Part shown: in pieces, positions 1 through 11,173 of the stretch
Layout of the letters: each line of letters starts with the position of its first letter
Position numbering within the stretch: position 1 is the stretch's first letter
DNA from: Sambucus nigra
Lineage: Eukaryota; Streptophyta; Magnoliopsida; Dipsacales; Adoxaceae
Direction of reading: 5' to 3'
DNA: 64,000 nucleotides
Assembly: GCA_949130495.1 (NCBI GenBank)
Contig: OX422215.1
Coordinates: 529,587,755 to 529,651,754 of the forward strand
The notes under the pieces: generated by a model
What the model saw: only the letters and a program-made list of their open reading frames with translations
Databases searched by the model: none
Told to the model about the DNA's origin: nothing
Program-made: the position numbers and the translations under genes

Positions 1-727
1 CCGGTACTAGCTCCCGGGTTGTCTAGTATTATTCCATTAAATATGGGTGCTGGTAAGGGTAGGGTCGTCTCAAGCAAAATTAGGGCCCTAGGGTAGAAAT
101 TAATATGGGACCCTTTTTTTATAAAAATTATTATATTATATTAAATATATGTTACATTTTCTCAATAATTGTTTTTATTAAATAGATTAATTAAAATTTA
201 TTTTTCTTTCTTTTTGAGATGGAAAATCATGAATTATATTTTTGTATTCAGGGTTTGCTACGATATTTTTTTCAATGGATAATATAGCTAACCCATTTAA
301 TCTTTCTTACGACATAGTCGATCTTCTAATTATTTGACATAAACAAACAAATACTATTATAGAAGAATAGAACCTGGTAGCACTGATGTATATTAAATCT
401 GATTATCCAAACAACAAACTTCTCCAATTGAAAAAATAAATTTTCACTTTGAATATGTCAACATTTAAAAACATATTAATAATATAATCAGTTAAGTTTA
501 AACAATTTCATAAGATAAAAGAGAGAAAAAAATTAAATAAAATATAATAACATTAATAATATAATATACATATAGCATATATATATAAAGCAAACCTTGT
601 ACGGGAGAAGTTTTATAGAGTCACCGGATCTTTTTTTTAATGCGTTGTGCATATTCTTTTTTTTGTATATCAAGATAATCTTGCCAAGTTGAAATTTTTT
701 GTAAAGAGTTTTTGTGCAAATAAAATG

Positions 728-758
<31 letters not shown>

Positions 759-1380
759 TGAACAAATGGTAGAGAGAGAGAGATAGAGAGATATGAAACG
801 ATTGGTACTTTAAAACAAAGATTAATGGGTTTAGTTAGTGGGTTATTTTTAATAGCCTTGAAAATAGGAAGTGTTTTTACTTTTTTCCATGGGTATATTT
901 ATTTATATGTAATATAATAAACAATTATTAAACTTAGGGGCCCTTAAATACGGTGGGGCCATAGGCGATGGGTAAAGGACCTTCTAGTTTTTAGTTTGAG
1001 CCCTTTAGTTATGTTAAAATTTAACTCCTATATTATTGTCAAGTTAATTAGTAAGGGCACTTCTTTTAAAATTTTAAAACCCTAAAATATTCTTAAATTC
1101 TCAACTTCTCTCTCTTTCGGCTCTGAACTCTCGTCCCCATTTGTTCAAGACTCCATGGTCTCTGCTTTTCTTCTCTCTCTGTGTACACACACGCACACAC
1201 ACACACACACACACAATAGTATAGTTTTTTTATTACAAAGTTACCACAATCAATAAATCCCTCACTATACATGTGGGTACCTCGATTAACTATTCTGGCC
1301 CAGATGAGTAGCCCGATTAAGTTCGGTCCAATGTCTAAAGGCCTCGTGCATAACTAATTCAGTTATGACCCATTCAACCC
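1..1380. other. Non-coding AT-rich region with microsatellites
   Basis: I see no credible gene. The stretch holds an interrupted GA repeat near 731-782 and a CA repeat near 1,186-1,215. GGGCCC-rich patches lie near 85-110 and 936-960, perhaps the decayed ends of a DNA transposon. Its counterpart in copy B is 35,542-36,915. Confidence 0.6.
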
Positions 1381-1685
1381 TTAAAATCTCTCGAGAGATA
1401 TTCTAGGGGTCATGGGTTAACGTGGAGGAGTCCAATACCTCCACTCTCCAAGAAATTACATGTATATATTAAACCCTCAGCCCGGGGCAAAGGGCACGTA
1501 ATTGTAAACACTCCCCCGGAGTAAAGAGAAATAAGAAACAAAGATCACCACCATGGATGTAGTCCATTTTATCGAACCACGCATATCTTGTGTCATGTGT
1601 GATTGTAGTTATTTTGTGTTCTTCATCTATTATGCTGATCGTATTTGCTTATTATTTTTGTGTTGAGATTTATTGTCACCACAAT

Positions 1686-1701
1686 TGGCGCCGTCTGTGG
1701 G
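1686..1701 (+). other. Retrotransposon primer binding site (Tat-like)
   Basis: TGGCGCCGTCTGTGGG follows directly on an LTR-like tail, as in many plant Ty3 elements. The copy-B counterpart, at about 37,223-37,238, has one C-to-T change. Confidence 0.7.
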
Positions 1702-2305
1702 AAGAGATTGTTTTTTCTTTGAAGAAATCCTTCACCATCAAGAAACCAAAACGTCTGGTCACAGTGGTAATTCCCTTTAAGCAGGGGATATTCAAGAGCA
1801 ACCCATTCCTCTAAGGGTTAGATCCGAAGTTCGACGTTCAAACCTAAGGCCTCGCCTAGAACGATAGGCCTCAGAAGAGAGCCAGGGACTAGCGAGGTCG
1901 ACGCAAGTTTCCAGGCTGATGGATGCCTACGAGGCCAAACTCCAAGAGCAAGAGGAAGCTACTTGTAAGTAGGGAGCTGAGAACGCTCGCCTCAAGAGAA
2001 AACTGGAAAAGATGGAGAGATAACTCCATCCAAGCATGAGCCAACGTCACTATCGCACTCCTAGACCTCAGGCGAGCAAGTCTCGTAGCCGAGGAAGGAG
2101 TCCACGATATGGGCCTTAAAAAATCGAGGGACATAGGTCAGATGACAACTTATCCGAGCAATATCCATCAGCTCGCAGTTATAGGAGACCAGGCCGAGGG
2201 AACGATGACATACGAAATTTGGTTGGAAGAGAAATGGACTAACAACCAGCGCATCGGTGTGTCAGGTCGACTAAAGAGCTGGCCAGGCGAGCTCTCAGGA
2301 CCCAG

Positions 2306-2745
2306 ATGAAATCCCCTTTCTCAAGGGAGATAGAAGAAGAAGAAGAAGAAGACCCTAAGAAGTTCGCAATGCCTATGTTTATGATCTACAGTGGAAAGAC
2401 CGACCCTATCGACCATGTTAGGCAGTATAGGCAGCCTAGGAACTGTTGGAATTATAGGGACGCATTAATGTGCAAGATCTTTCTGACGAGCTTATACGAT
2501 GTGGCCCAAAAGTGGTTTGATAGACTACCTAACTGATCCATCAGGAGCTTCGAGTCCCTAGCAGAGCTCTTCACAGCTCGCTTCATTACCAGCATCTCCC
2601 ACCCGAAGAGGATGGATTCTTTTTTGACAATAAAGAAAATGCCCCGGTAGAGCCTCAAGGACGAAGCGAAGAGAAATTGGGAGCTATTCAAAGAGGTGGA
2701 GGACTGCTCGGAGAAGGTCTCCGTGGCGTCCTTTAAGATTGGTTT
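2306..2745 (+). pseudogene. Tat-like gag fragment
   Basis: This is a decayed retrotransposon capsid (gag) remnant. The frame reads through an acidic stretch, then YSGKTDPIDHV, then KIFLTSLYDVAQKWFDRLPN. That matches the plant Ty3 gag pattern of a 'Y.GKTDP..H' block followed by an 'A..WF..LP' block. A stop at about 2,534 interrupts it, and similarity continues in frame to 2,745 (SIRSFESLAELFTARFITS). An arginine- and serine-rich upstream part (about 1,860-2,300) is frame-shifted. The 3' end is cut by the LTR starting at 2,746. The copy-B version (37,840-38,279) has different stops, so decay continued after the duplication. Confidence 0.65.
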
Positions 2746-3746
2746 TGTAAAAGGAAAATAATCCCAAAGGGTGGTTTTTCGCAAACTTCCATTTTTAAAC
2801 CAATTTTAGTTCATCCCTAAAATATGTAACTACGTGTCAATACAAATAAGATATAGCATGCGACACAATAATTCAGGAAAAATCCCCGAGGGAAAAACCT
2901 TTTATTTCTAGAATTTTGAAAAGTTTAGAAGACCATTGACTTACATAGAACCTGATAACACGGTGTCTTCATCAAACCTTCAAAGAAACGGCTAGAAATC
3001 TGTAGTGGTTCACGCGCAGCTATACCACAAGGACCGCAGCTCAAAAAACTCCATAGAGACTCCCTCCATAATAGCACGTAGCTCTCGGTTGTAGAGATCT
3101 CCCCACAAAGGATGAACAGAAGAAAAGTAGTGTTCTTGAACACCAAAACAATCCATCAAAGCATATGGGGTTTTTGTGAATTGAAAATAGAAGGGGATTA
3201 AACCATAAATGAAGAAGTCAAAAGGATTTTGCAGTTTCGCAGTTTTCTGTCTTTCAAAATGCCAGGACTTCTTAATGAAAATGAAACCATTTAATGAGTA
3301 TTTATCCAAAATCATGCTGCCTCGGTATATGAGCTCGTTCGAATGAGAAAGAGATCTTGCTCGAACGACATACGTGTGTCGTTCAAGCGGCATTGCGTGA
3401 CAATGCAATGTCGTTTGAACGACAGAGCAAACTCGTTTGAACGACTGTTACGTCAAAAAATATTATTTTTAATGTCCGCTCCAATACTTAGACAAAATAC
3501 TCATTCTCAAATTTTGACGAAAAAGTGCGCTCCAACACTTAGAAAATATTTTTTAAAAATATCCCAAAAGCTCTAAGTGTAAAGTTAAGGTATTAAAAAC
3601 ATAACCTTACCAAACAAAATTTTGGAGAGTCTTTTTGATGAAGAACTTGATATTCGGATCTGTCTTTGATGCTTGAATGTTCTTCGACGGTGTAGTGGTA
3701 TACGACATATAAATTGATAACGGACTTATAAAATAATGTCCTTACA
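2746..3746 (-). repeat. Copia-1 3' LTR
   Basis: The LTR runs in minus orientation from TGTAAGGACAT (3,746 downward) to a terminal ACA at 2,746. It is preceded on the minus strand by a GGGGAGATT polypurine tract. Within 3,340-3,450 is a cluster of GTCGTT..AACGAC dyads. The second LTR is at 9,857-10,570 and the copy-B equivalent is 38,280-39,313. Confidence 0.75.
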
Positions 3747-4339
3747 AATCTCCCCTTATGTCTATGTCGGTACATACATAAAAACATCTGAATTATCAAA
3801 TACCAAAAAAGCCTATACAAATCTACCCACCCATGAATAAATTTGCATGATCTCAAACTTTCTTTCAAAACTCTTCAACTTCAAATTTCAAAGATTTTCT
3901 CATCAGGGTGTGCAACATAATGATCTTCAATCTTTGTATCTACACACATGAGACAAAGCAAATACCTTAGTGACATCAAGTTTGAAATGATATAAGAATA
4001 AATCAGTAATAAATAAAATCTCCCCATTGCAAACTCCCCCATAACATGATAATTCTTTCTCCCCCTTTTTATGATGCCCTTAGACATCCATATCTAGCCT
4101 TCTTTCACTGTTTTGACTTCTCTCTCGTACCACTTGCATTTCGGGCCTAAAATTATGGAAAGTGAAGTCATTGAGGCAGATGTGGGACACTTGATGGAGA
4201 TTATGAATGCATGATTCCCAGAATTTGGATTGAGACCGTCGTATGAGATCGTGCAGAGACGTGTCAAATGTAGCGGCGTACGACATATACAAATGTAAGA
4301 TAACGGACATGACAAATATGTCCTTACAAATATCTCCCT

Positions 4340-5900
4340 ATGTCTATGCCGGTACATACATAAAAATCTTGCAAACTCCCAAAAACAAATGACATATAAC
4401 ATAATATCCCCATCAAACCCTCGAACTGAGAATACTAAATGACATGTCTTCAATAAAACTTCAAAATCTTCAAATCTTCAAAATTCTAGAAACTCCCAAA
4501 TCTTTTCTCATCAGGGTGTGCAATCCAAGAGATATCGACTTTGTACCTACACATATGAGATAAAGAAAATACCCGTGACACGCAACAATTTGATTTATAA
4601 CGATATGCAAAGATCAAATATAAATTAAGTTTAAACAAATCATAGATAAATCATTCTCCCCCATAATTCATTCTCCCCATTTTTATGATGTCCCCAAATA
4701 GACAGATATGAGAAACATAATTATGGAAAATGTCACAAAAAAAGGTTTTTTTTTTTTTATTTTTCAAATTTTTACTCAAAATTTACCACAAAGAATCAAA
4801 GAATCTTCTATTTTTGAATTTTTCAAAATTTGTACACAATATGTATACAAAAAGAATTCACACCATGAAAGAACACAAAAACAACCAAGTTGATGATAGC
4901 GTAAATGTAGGGGTGTGAACACATTCGATAGGTAACTAAACTCAATCAATCACATGTGCACGATGCATACGTGTACTCTTAACGAATGAACATCAAAAGT
5001 ATCCTTAAGTGTAAAAATGATTGAATTTAGATGACATCTTCTTAATCAAGTCAACAAATCAAAGTAAAAGTGATTTCCACACCAATAATGTCCAAAACTA
5101 TTTAGCACATTTTCAAGATTTTCAAGGACATGCAAACCCGTTTATATTTTCCAACCAAACTCCCTTGGATATATATATTTTTTTGAGGTGCTAAAAAAAT
5201 TTCTCAAACTTTGGAGAATTGATGGTGAAACCTAATGGCCCATATTTGGCATGTATTTCTTTTTATTGCCTTCAAATTTTTTCGGTCTCTTTTAACCTCT
5301 TTGGACCCCGGATAATAAAATTCCTCAATTTTTTAGGTCTCTTTTAACGGTGGCTTTAGCGCAAAGGATAGATAATTACCTTTCGTAGCCCCTCCCCATT
5401 TTTAAAATATCATACAGACTCACCAAAACGGTTTTTACATGCACACCTTTCTGTGATTGAAGTGAAAACACCCAACCAACATGTGATAAGACAAGTACAA
5501 AAATCAAACAAATTTGTGCCTGTGTGCAATAAAGGAAACAATAAGTCAAACATGTAGGAAGTAACGCTGAATTACATCTTAATGACTCCAAACATTATAA
5601 AGCATATTGATGACAAGATATATTGTCTCGAAACACTGTCAAATAGTTACATGAATAAATGGAATGAAATTGTGACTTGGCTATCTTAAATGTTCATCCA
5701 TAAAAGGTGTAAATACAAAAAGCTTTTTGTTCTTTTCTAAATTTTTTATTAAATCTTTTGATTTTTTTTCAAATAATTTTATCAAAATAAAATCTTTTTG
5801 TATTTTTCGAATAAATTTATCAAAATAAAATCTAAAAGCAAAAATTTATACAAACAAGATACATACTAGCAATAGGAAAATAATGTCGACATGAAAGTCA
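4340..5900. other. Non-coding region between Copia-2 gag and polypurine tract
   Basis: I see no gene in these 1.6 kb. A pol-bearing copia element would carry 3-4 kb of protease, integrase, RT and RNase H between gag and the polypurine tract. Here only AT-rich sequence is found, and copy B (39,900-41,540) has the same structure. Confidence 0.6.
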
Positions 5901-5929
5901 TCCCGTGCTAGTAAGCAAGTTAAACCTCA

Positions 5930-7305
5930 ATCGTTAGGTACGGAGGGGTTTTCAAAAGGTGGTAACAACTTATGAAAAACCTTCGTTAAATCTTGTGAAG
6001 TGTTGACCAAAAACTTTACTTGCTCACCTAAATGTGCAAACTCCTTTCTTAAAAACTCCTTCTGTCCTAAATTTCTATTATACTTCTTCGTTTTCAAGGT
6101 CTCGGTGTACAAATCTCTAAACGCTTTTCGGAGCTCACTTTCATCTCCACTTTCACTCTCGCATTTTTCTTCACTTGAAGAACTCAAAACACCACTATCG
6201 CATTCATGAGCACAATTGTGGGACAAAGAGGGTGTGCTCATACAACTCGGAAAAGCAACAGACTTCTCACCACTAGTCTTATCATTCTCACTTTCACTAC
6301 TATCACTAAGTGTGGCGGGCATGGCTACATTCTTTCCTTTCTTTCTAAGCCACGCAGGACACTCAAATGACTTATGCCCCTTACCCCACATTCAAAACAA
6401 GTCACGTTCTCAAACTCCTCCTCACACTCCTTATCCGAGTCACTCTATTTTTCCCTCTCACTTCTTTCTTTTGCCTTTCCTTTCTTTTTATTTTTATCAA
6501 AAAATCTCTTTTCATTGAAAGAATTTTCTTTAGAAATTTTGAAAAACTTTTTTGAAATTTTTCGCAAATAAGGCCAAATCATCAACGTCTCCCTCATAAT
6601 CGGACTCACAAAATTTTTCTTTCTTTTTCTTAAAATGAGTTTTTAAAGCAATGCCTCTATCCTTAGCCTTAATGCTTTGGGGAAACATGTCAATCTCGTA
6701 GGTTTGAAGATCTCCTACAAGTTCTTCCAACTTAAGTGATTTCAAATTTCCCAAAGAGTTCAAAATAGTGACTTTACAAATAAAACTTTTTGGAAGAGAT
6801 CTAAAAATCATTTTAACGACACGCGTGTTATCGATCACCTCACCCAAATTAAAACTTGTGTTAACAATGTCCGACAAACGTGCATAAAAATCATCAAAGC
6901 ATTCAGACTCGAACATGGTGATAGTCTCAAATTGGCTGGTCAAATTTTGTAACTTTGATTCTTTAATCGCGTTCGTACCCTCCTGTGTCAGTTTCAAAAC
7001 ATCCCATACCTCTTTAGACGTGGTGCACATCATAATTTGGCGGAACTCATCGGGAGTGACAGCTCCAGAAATAGCACTCAGACAACCAGAATTAAAATTA
7101 GACATTTTAAAATCATCTTCAGTCTAGACTGACACAGGTTTTAAAGAGGTGATATTATCAACGGTGACTGTGGGATCTGTCCACCCAATTTCACAAAGCA
7201 ACCAAACACGCTCGTCAACGGATTTTAAACAAGATTTCATACAAGCTTTCCGTAGGCTTAATTAGACCCGTCAAAAATAGGCATCATATTAAATGATTGT
7301 TCCAT
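5930..7305 (-). pseudogene. Copia-type gag (UBN2-like) pseudogene, copy A
   Basis: This is a nucleocapsid/capsid gene of a Ty1/copia element. It starts at an ATG at 7,305 with the typical N-terminus MEQSFNMMPIFDGSN. A stop and frame problem follow within about 20 codons. It is open again from 7,105: EVWDVLKLTQEGTNAIKESK and FDDFYARLSDIVNTSFNLGE are the conserved UBN2 (copia gag) blocks. A basic linker leads to a partial zinc knuckle (GKGHKSFECP, about 6,360-6,390) and a coiled-coil tail ending at 5,930. No protease follows. The copy-B version (41,551-42,916) keeps the N-terminal frame (GSNYAYWKARM) but has its own stops. Confidence 0.75.
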
Positions 7306-7418
7306 TGGAAAAAATGCGAAAGAACACAAAATAGATTTTTTAAAAAAATCAATATCACACTATTTTGTGGAAAATATGAATACGCGATCAAATAGCGCAA
7401 CCCGCTCTGATACCAATT

Positions 7419-8588
7419 TAAAAAGTGCGTAAATGCGGTGTGTGATATCGAATAAAAAATTATTCGCAAGTTTCCAAGTAAACCATTTTTTAATTAGAGT
7501 CTATTTTTGAACCAAATAAATACAGCCCCTAAACATGCGTTAAAACTAAGAAGATATTTAATTGAACACGGTATTTCAATTAAATCCTAAAAACATGCAT
7601 CTAGATGATTTATCAAATAACATAAAGTATGTGACACAACATATCAGGAAAAATCTTCGTAGGGGAAAACCATACTATTTTAAGTATAATTTGTAAAGAA
7701 CGGTTACACGGATTATATTGAAAATAAGTGTGACATACGAAATACTTGCAGATGTCGGTTCCGATGTCGTCAGCTGGAATCTCCCGAAATAATTCCAGAT
7801 GGGCAGCAATGAAGAAGATACCGGCTTCTCCACAAAATACTCCTCAATGAGTATAATAGATCATTTGAAGGTTTATGTTGTGCACGTGTAAATGGAAGAG
7901 AAGTGTGCATTTATAAGGGAAGATTAAAGCTCAAAAAACATCTTTAGGAAAACATGGAGGAAGAAGAGCCGGATTTTTCTTAGCATGTTTCAAAAGTGGT
8001 TTAAAGTGGTGACACCATTTGACACAAAAATCATGCCAGCAACAGGTACCCCGAACCGGTTCGGGTGTACCACGAACCGGTTCGGGTGTACCACGAACCG
8101 GTTCGCCCCCCGAACCGGTTTGCCCTGGGTTCACAGAAAATCCTTGGAACATGGGGCTGAACACTTAGCATTTTTGAAGGATTTTTCTTGGATTTTTCTC
8201 AATTTTCAATGAGCCATAACTTCTTCACCGTAGCTCGGATTGAGGTGTCGTGTCTTCCAGTATCTTCGTTGCGACGAGCTCTTCAACTTTCCGGTTGACT
8301 TAACCTCTGGACAGTGGCTGTAAAATTACCAAAATGCCCTTAAACATCCATATCTAGCTTTCTTTCACTGATTTGACTACTCTTTCGTACCACTTGCATT
8401 TCGGGCCAAAAATTATGGAACGTGAAGTCATTGAGGCAGATGTGGGACATTTGATAGAGATGATGAATGCATGATTCCGGAAATTCGAATTGAGACCGTC
8501 GTATGAGATCGTGCATAGACGTGCAAAATGTAGCGGCGTACGACATATAAAAATGTAAGATTATGGACATGAGAAATATGTCCTTACA
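7419..8588 (-). repeat. Copia-2 5' LTR with CGAACCGGTTCG cluster
   Basis: This LTR of about 1.17 kb lies between the PBS and a TGTAAGGACAT start on the minus strand. Its part at 8,334-8,588 matches the 3' LTR remnant at 4,074-4,328. At 8,052-8,121 it carries three 22-bp tandem units, each with the palindrome CGAACCGGTTCG, and a fourth variant. Copy B equivalent: 43,031-44,179. Confidence 0.75.
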
Positions 8589-8878
8589 TATAAAGCGCAT
8601 GGATGAATTGACCTATTGTCACAAAACACTATGAAAAAGTCAGATGGATAAATGGAATGAAATTATGACTTGGTCATCCTAAGTGTTCGTCCATAAATGG
8701 TGGAAACAAAATACCAAATTATTTTTGGATTTTTCAAAAAAATTATCAAAATAAAATCTTTTGTATTTTTCAAAATTTGTCAAAAGAAAAAATTTATACA
8801 AAAAGTACATGTCACAACGCTAGAAAACATAAATATCATGAAAGAAAAAACTAGCGTATGACAAACATGCGAACACAA

Positions 8879-9830
8879 TCATCTACATGATATTTCAAGA
8901 GAAGAATCATGTGCAAGCAAATGGGAATCAACAAGTCTACCATCTAGTGCCTTTAAAAGTGATTTCCTAACCCCAAACAGATGTGAAATGACATGTGGGG
9001 GCTTTAGGAACCACGTGAACACTAGACATAAACTTCTTAGGACTTCTTCTAAGATCAAAACATAACCTCCTAAGGTGACCTTTCCTACCACAATATGAAC
9101 ATGTGTAAACGGGTGGAATGACACCTATGGGTTGACCTTGTATGATGTCCTTACGAATGGTTGACCCTCTAAAACAAATAATGGTTTTGGCTTTAGGAAC
9201 GGAAGCATTAGAACATGAAGATCCATTACCACCACTATCAAACCTACTTGAGTGCGTCAAATAATTTTTTAACTTCAAAATTTTTTACTCAAGCAAAGAA
9301 TTAGACTCTTCCAAAGACAAGGATTTCTTTTTCAAATTTTCAAATAAACTTGACAGTTTATCGCGTCTCAATTAAAACAAACTTATCCCTAAGAGTCTTT
9401 TCACGTGCCGTAAAATCATCGATTAATATTTTATCCTCGATGGCACAAACGAGAACCCTATTATTTTTTAAGTCCTCCAGTTCCTTCTCTAAAACTAGGA
9501 CTCTCTCATCACTCTCGTTTTTGGCAATTTTTAAAGAATCAAAATCAATACACAAATTACCAAAGTGCTCATGACAAATATCACTTTGAGTTTGAAACGC
9601 TTGCAAATATTCAATCTTACTTTCAAAGAGAGAATTTACTTTTTTCAAAATTTAATTCTTTTGCAAAGTTTCAAATTCAAACTTTTACAATTTTTAGCAT
9701 GGTCAGGAACTTTAACAAACTCATCTCGATTAACACAGTCAACAGCATGAGGATCCATCAAGAAAAATAAATCAGGAGAGGAATGCAAATAACCACAAAA
9801 AAAATGCACCAAAAGATCTACATAGTAAAT
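8879..9830 (-). pseudogene. Copia-1 gag C-terminal remnant (coiled coil and zinc knuckle)
   Basis: On the minus strand, downstream of the PBS, short open stretches give a coiled-coil-rich segment (DSLKIAKNESDERVLVLEKE, about 9,450-9,540). A CCHC-type knuckle follows (CSYCGRKGHLRRLC, about 9,060-9,110), then a tail ending in LLKALDGRLVDSHLLAHDSS (about 8,890-8,950). Stops and frame changes separate the parts, so it is not a working gene. The same tail and knuckle appear on the plus strand at 25,355-25,879, so the two elements are related. In copy B (44,471-45,380) the coiled-coil part is open for 136 codons. Confidence 0.6.
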
Positions 9831-9840
9831 TAGTGCAACA

Positions 9841-9853
9841 GGCTCTGATACCA
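9841..9853 (-). other. Copia-1 primer binding site
   Basis: The minus-strand reading TGGTATCAGAGCC is complementary to the 3' end of initiator tRNA-Met. It lies three bases inside the LTR end at 9,857. Copy B has the equivalent at about 45,437-45,448. Confidence 0.75.
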
Positions 9854-9856
9854 ATT

Positions 9857-10570
9857 TGTAAAGGGAAAATAATCCCAAAGGGTGGTATTCACAAACTTCC
9901 AATTTGAAAGCAATTTTAGTTCATTTCTAAAACATGAAACTACGTGTCAATACAAATAAGATATAGCATGAGACACAATAATTCAAGAAAAATTCCCGAT
10001 GGGAAAAACCTTTTATTTCTAGAACATTGAAAAGTTTACAAGACCATTGACTTACATACAGCCTGATAATCGCCCACAATTGTAACACGGTCTCTTCATC
10101 AAACCTTCAAAGCAACGGCTAGAAATCTGCAGTGGTTCACGCGCAGCTATACCATAAGGACCGCAGCCCAAAAAAACTCCATAGAGACTCCCTCTATAAT
10201 AGCATACATCTCTCGGTTGTAGTGATCTCCTCACAAAGGATGAACAAAAGAAAAAGCAGTGTTCTTGAATACCAAAACAATTCACCAAAGCATATGGGAT
10301 TTTTGTGAATTGAAAACAAAAAGGGACTAAGCCCTAAACGAAGAAGTCAAAAGGATTCTGCAATTTTGCAATTTTTTGTCTTTCAAAATGCTGGGACTTC
10401 TTAATGAAAACGAAACAATTTAATGAGTATTTATACAAAAGTGTACCGCCTCGGTATATGATCTCGTTCAAACGAGAAAGAGATCTCGCGTGAATGACAT
10501 ACGTAAACTTTGCGGAGTCTTTTTGATAAATAACTTAATATTCGGATCCGTCTTTGATGCTTGAATGTTC
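9857..10570 (-). repeat. Copia-1 5' LTR, truncated and internally deleted
   Basis: This LTR matches 2,746-3,660. It lacks about 180 bp of the LTR start and joins the Athila-like LTR tail at about 10,570. A further internal deletion near 10,500 removes the GTCGTT dyad cluster that copy B retains (46,080-46,160). Confidence 0.7.
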
Positions 10571-10651
10571 TAGAATTACTTACATGACCAAATTACACTT
10601 GAGCCGATATAAGCATGCACTAGAGAAACTTTTAAAGTCGCGTCAAGTTTT

Positions 10652-10668
10652 TGGCGTTGTTGCTGACG
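10652..10668 (+). other. Athila-type primer binding site
   Basis: TGGCGTTGTTGCTGACG follows the LTR tail. In copy B the equivalent (about 46,478-46,494) reads AGCGCCGTTGCTGACG. Both are decayed forms of the TGGCGCCGTTGCCGGGG type PBS used by Athila elements. Confidence 0.65.
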
Positions 10669-11154
10669 ATTTGGTAGGCATTTAGGTTAGGTCAAATTAA
10701 ACAAAAATTTAACTCTAATTCTTAAAAAAAGGCCAAAAAAATCATAAAATCAAAAATTAAAAAAAAAAATTATATAGAATCTGTTAAATCCTTACACACA
10801 AACTCCTCAATCCAATCCTACCAGAATTCACGAGAATCCCGTTGTTGAGTACGATGGTGATAGCCCACACCCCCCAAATGCTTTACATTTTGGGGTTCCA
10901 CCTCGTAAACCACCCAACTCCATCATGAGTTCCCCGCTTAGTCACACACCTAGTGAGGCCAACGAGGAATTTGAATCGTTAAGAGAGAGCGCAATATCAG
11001 ATCACGTTAGTTACGGTACGGGTGAGGTTTAGTTACCATATCTCCTTATATGAGACCTCTTATATCCCGAGTGAACCCTCACTCTGGGACGCATTATATT
11101 CATGTATAATGCAGGGCAATTCCGTTTTTGCACGGGTGAGTTACCAGATTCTTC

Positions 11155-11173
11155 CAATGGAATGTTATGCCTT
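11155..11173 (+). repeat. EPRV terminal direct repeat, left
   Basis: caatggaatgttatgcctt is identical to 18,650-18,668. It encodes the conserved 'W.VMP' stretch of RT and marks where the circular genome was opened. Confidence 0.9.

Larger units (their letters stand above)
1380..2745 (+). mobile_element. Truncated Tat/Ogre-like Ty3 retrotransposon (LTR end, PBS, gag)
   Basis: The tail of a 5' LTR leads into a primer-binding-type sequence TGGCGCCGTCTGTGGG (1,686-1,701). This sequence is characteristic of the Tat/Ogre group of plant Ty3 elements. A decayed gag follows. The element stops at 2,745, where the LTR of a minus-strand copia derivative begins. No protease or pol is present. The left LTR boundary is uncertain. 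Confidence 0.7.
4074..8588 (-). mobile_element. Inner copia-type element 'Copia-2', gag-only (copy A)
   Basis: This minus-strand element lies inside Copia-1. It has a full 5' LTR (7,419-8,588) and a PBS whose minus-strand reading is TTGGTATCAGAGCGG (about 7,403-7,417). A decayed gag lies at 5,930-7,305, followed by 1.6 kb without coding potential. The polypurine tract is about 4,329-4,345, and the 3' LTR (4,074-4,328) is truncated to about 255 bp. There is no pol region. Confidence 0.7.
2746..10570 (-). mobile_element. Outer nested copia-type element 'Copia-1', pol-less (copy A)
   Basis: This is a minus-strand element. The 3' LTR is 2,746-3,746. Next to it is a polypurine tract (minus-strand reading AAGGGGAGATT, 3,747-3,760). 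The truncated 5' LTR is 9,857-10,570, and the tRNA-Met-type PBS is 9,841-9,853. The only coding remnant is the C-terminal part of a gag, about 8,879-9,830. A second copia derivative (4,074-8,588) sits inside it. I find no protease, integrase or RT in any frame. The 5' LTR here has also lost about 236 bp that copy B keeps at about 46,093-46,327. Confidence 0.7.

Noticed and set aside
1590..1814. Small hydrophobic ORF beginning MSCVIVVILCSSS (copy B 37,127-37,351)
   Set aside because: It spans the LTR end, the PBS and the leader of the Tat-like element, so the frame has no functional basis.
6000..6571. Plus-strand open frames rich in Ser, Leu and Phe opposite the Copia-2 gag (also 41,627-42,182)
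   Set aside because: They are antisense shadows of the lysine- and glutamate-rich gag coding strand.
8052..8121. CRISPR-like array or coding repeat (EPVRGT units)
   Set aside because: Only three to four 22-bp units with no unique spacers, in a plant LTR. It is a tandem palindrome cluster, and the reading frame through it is incidental.
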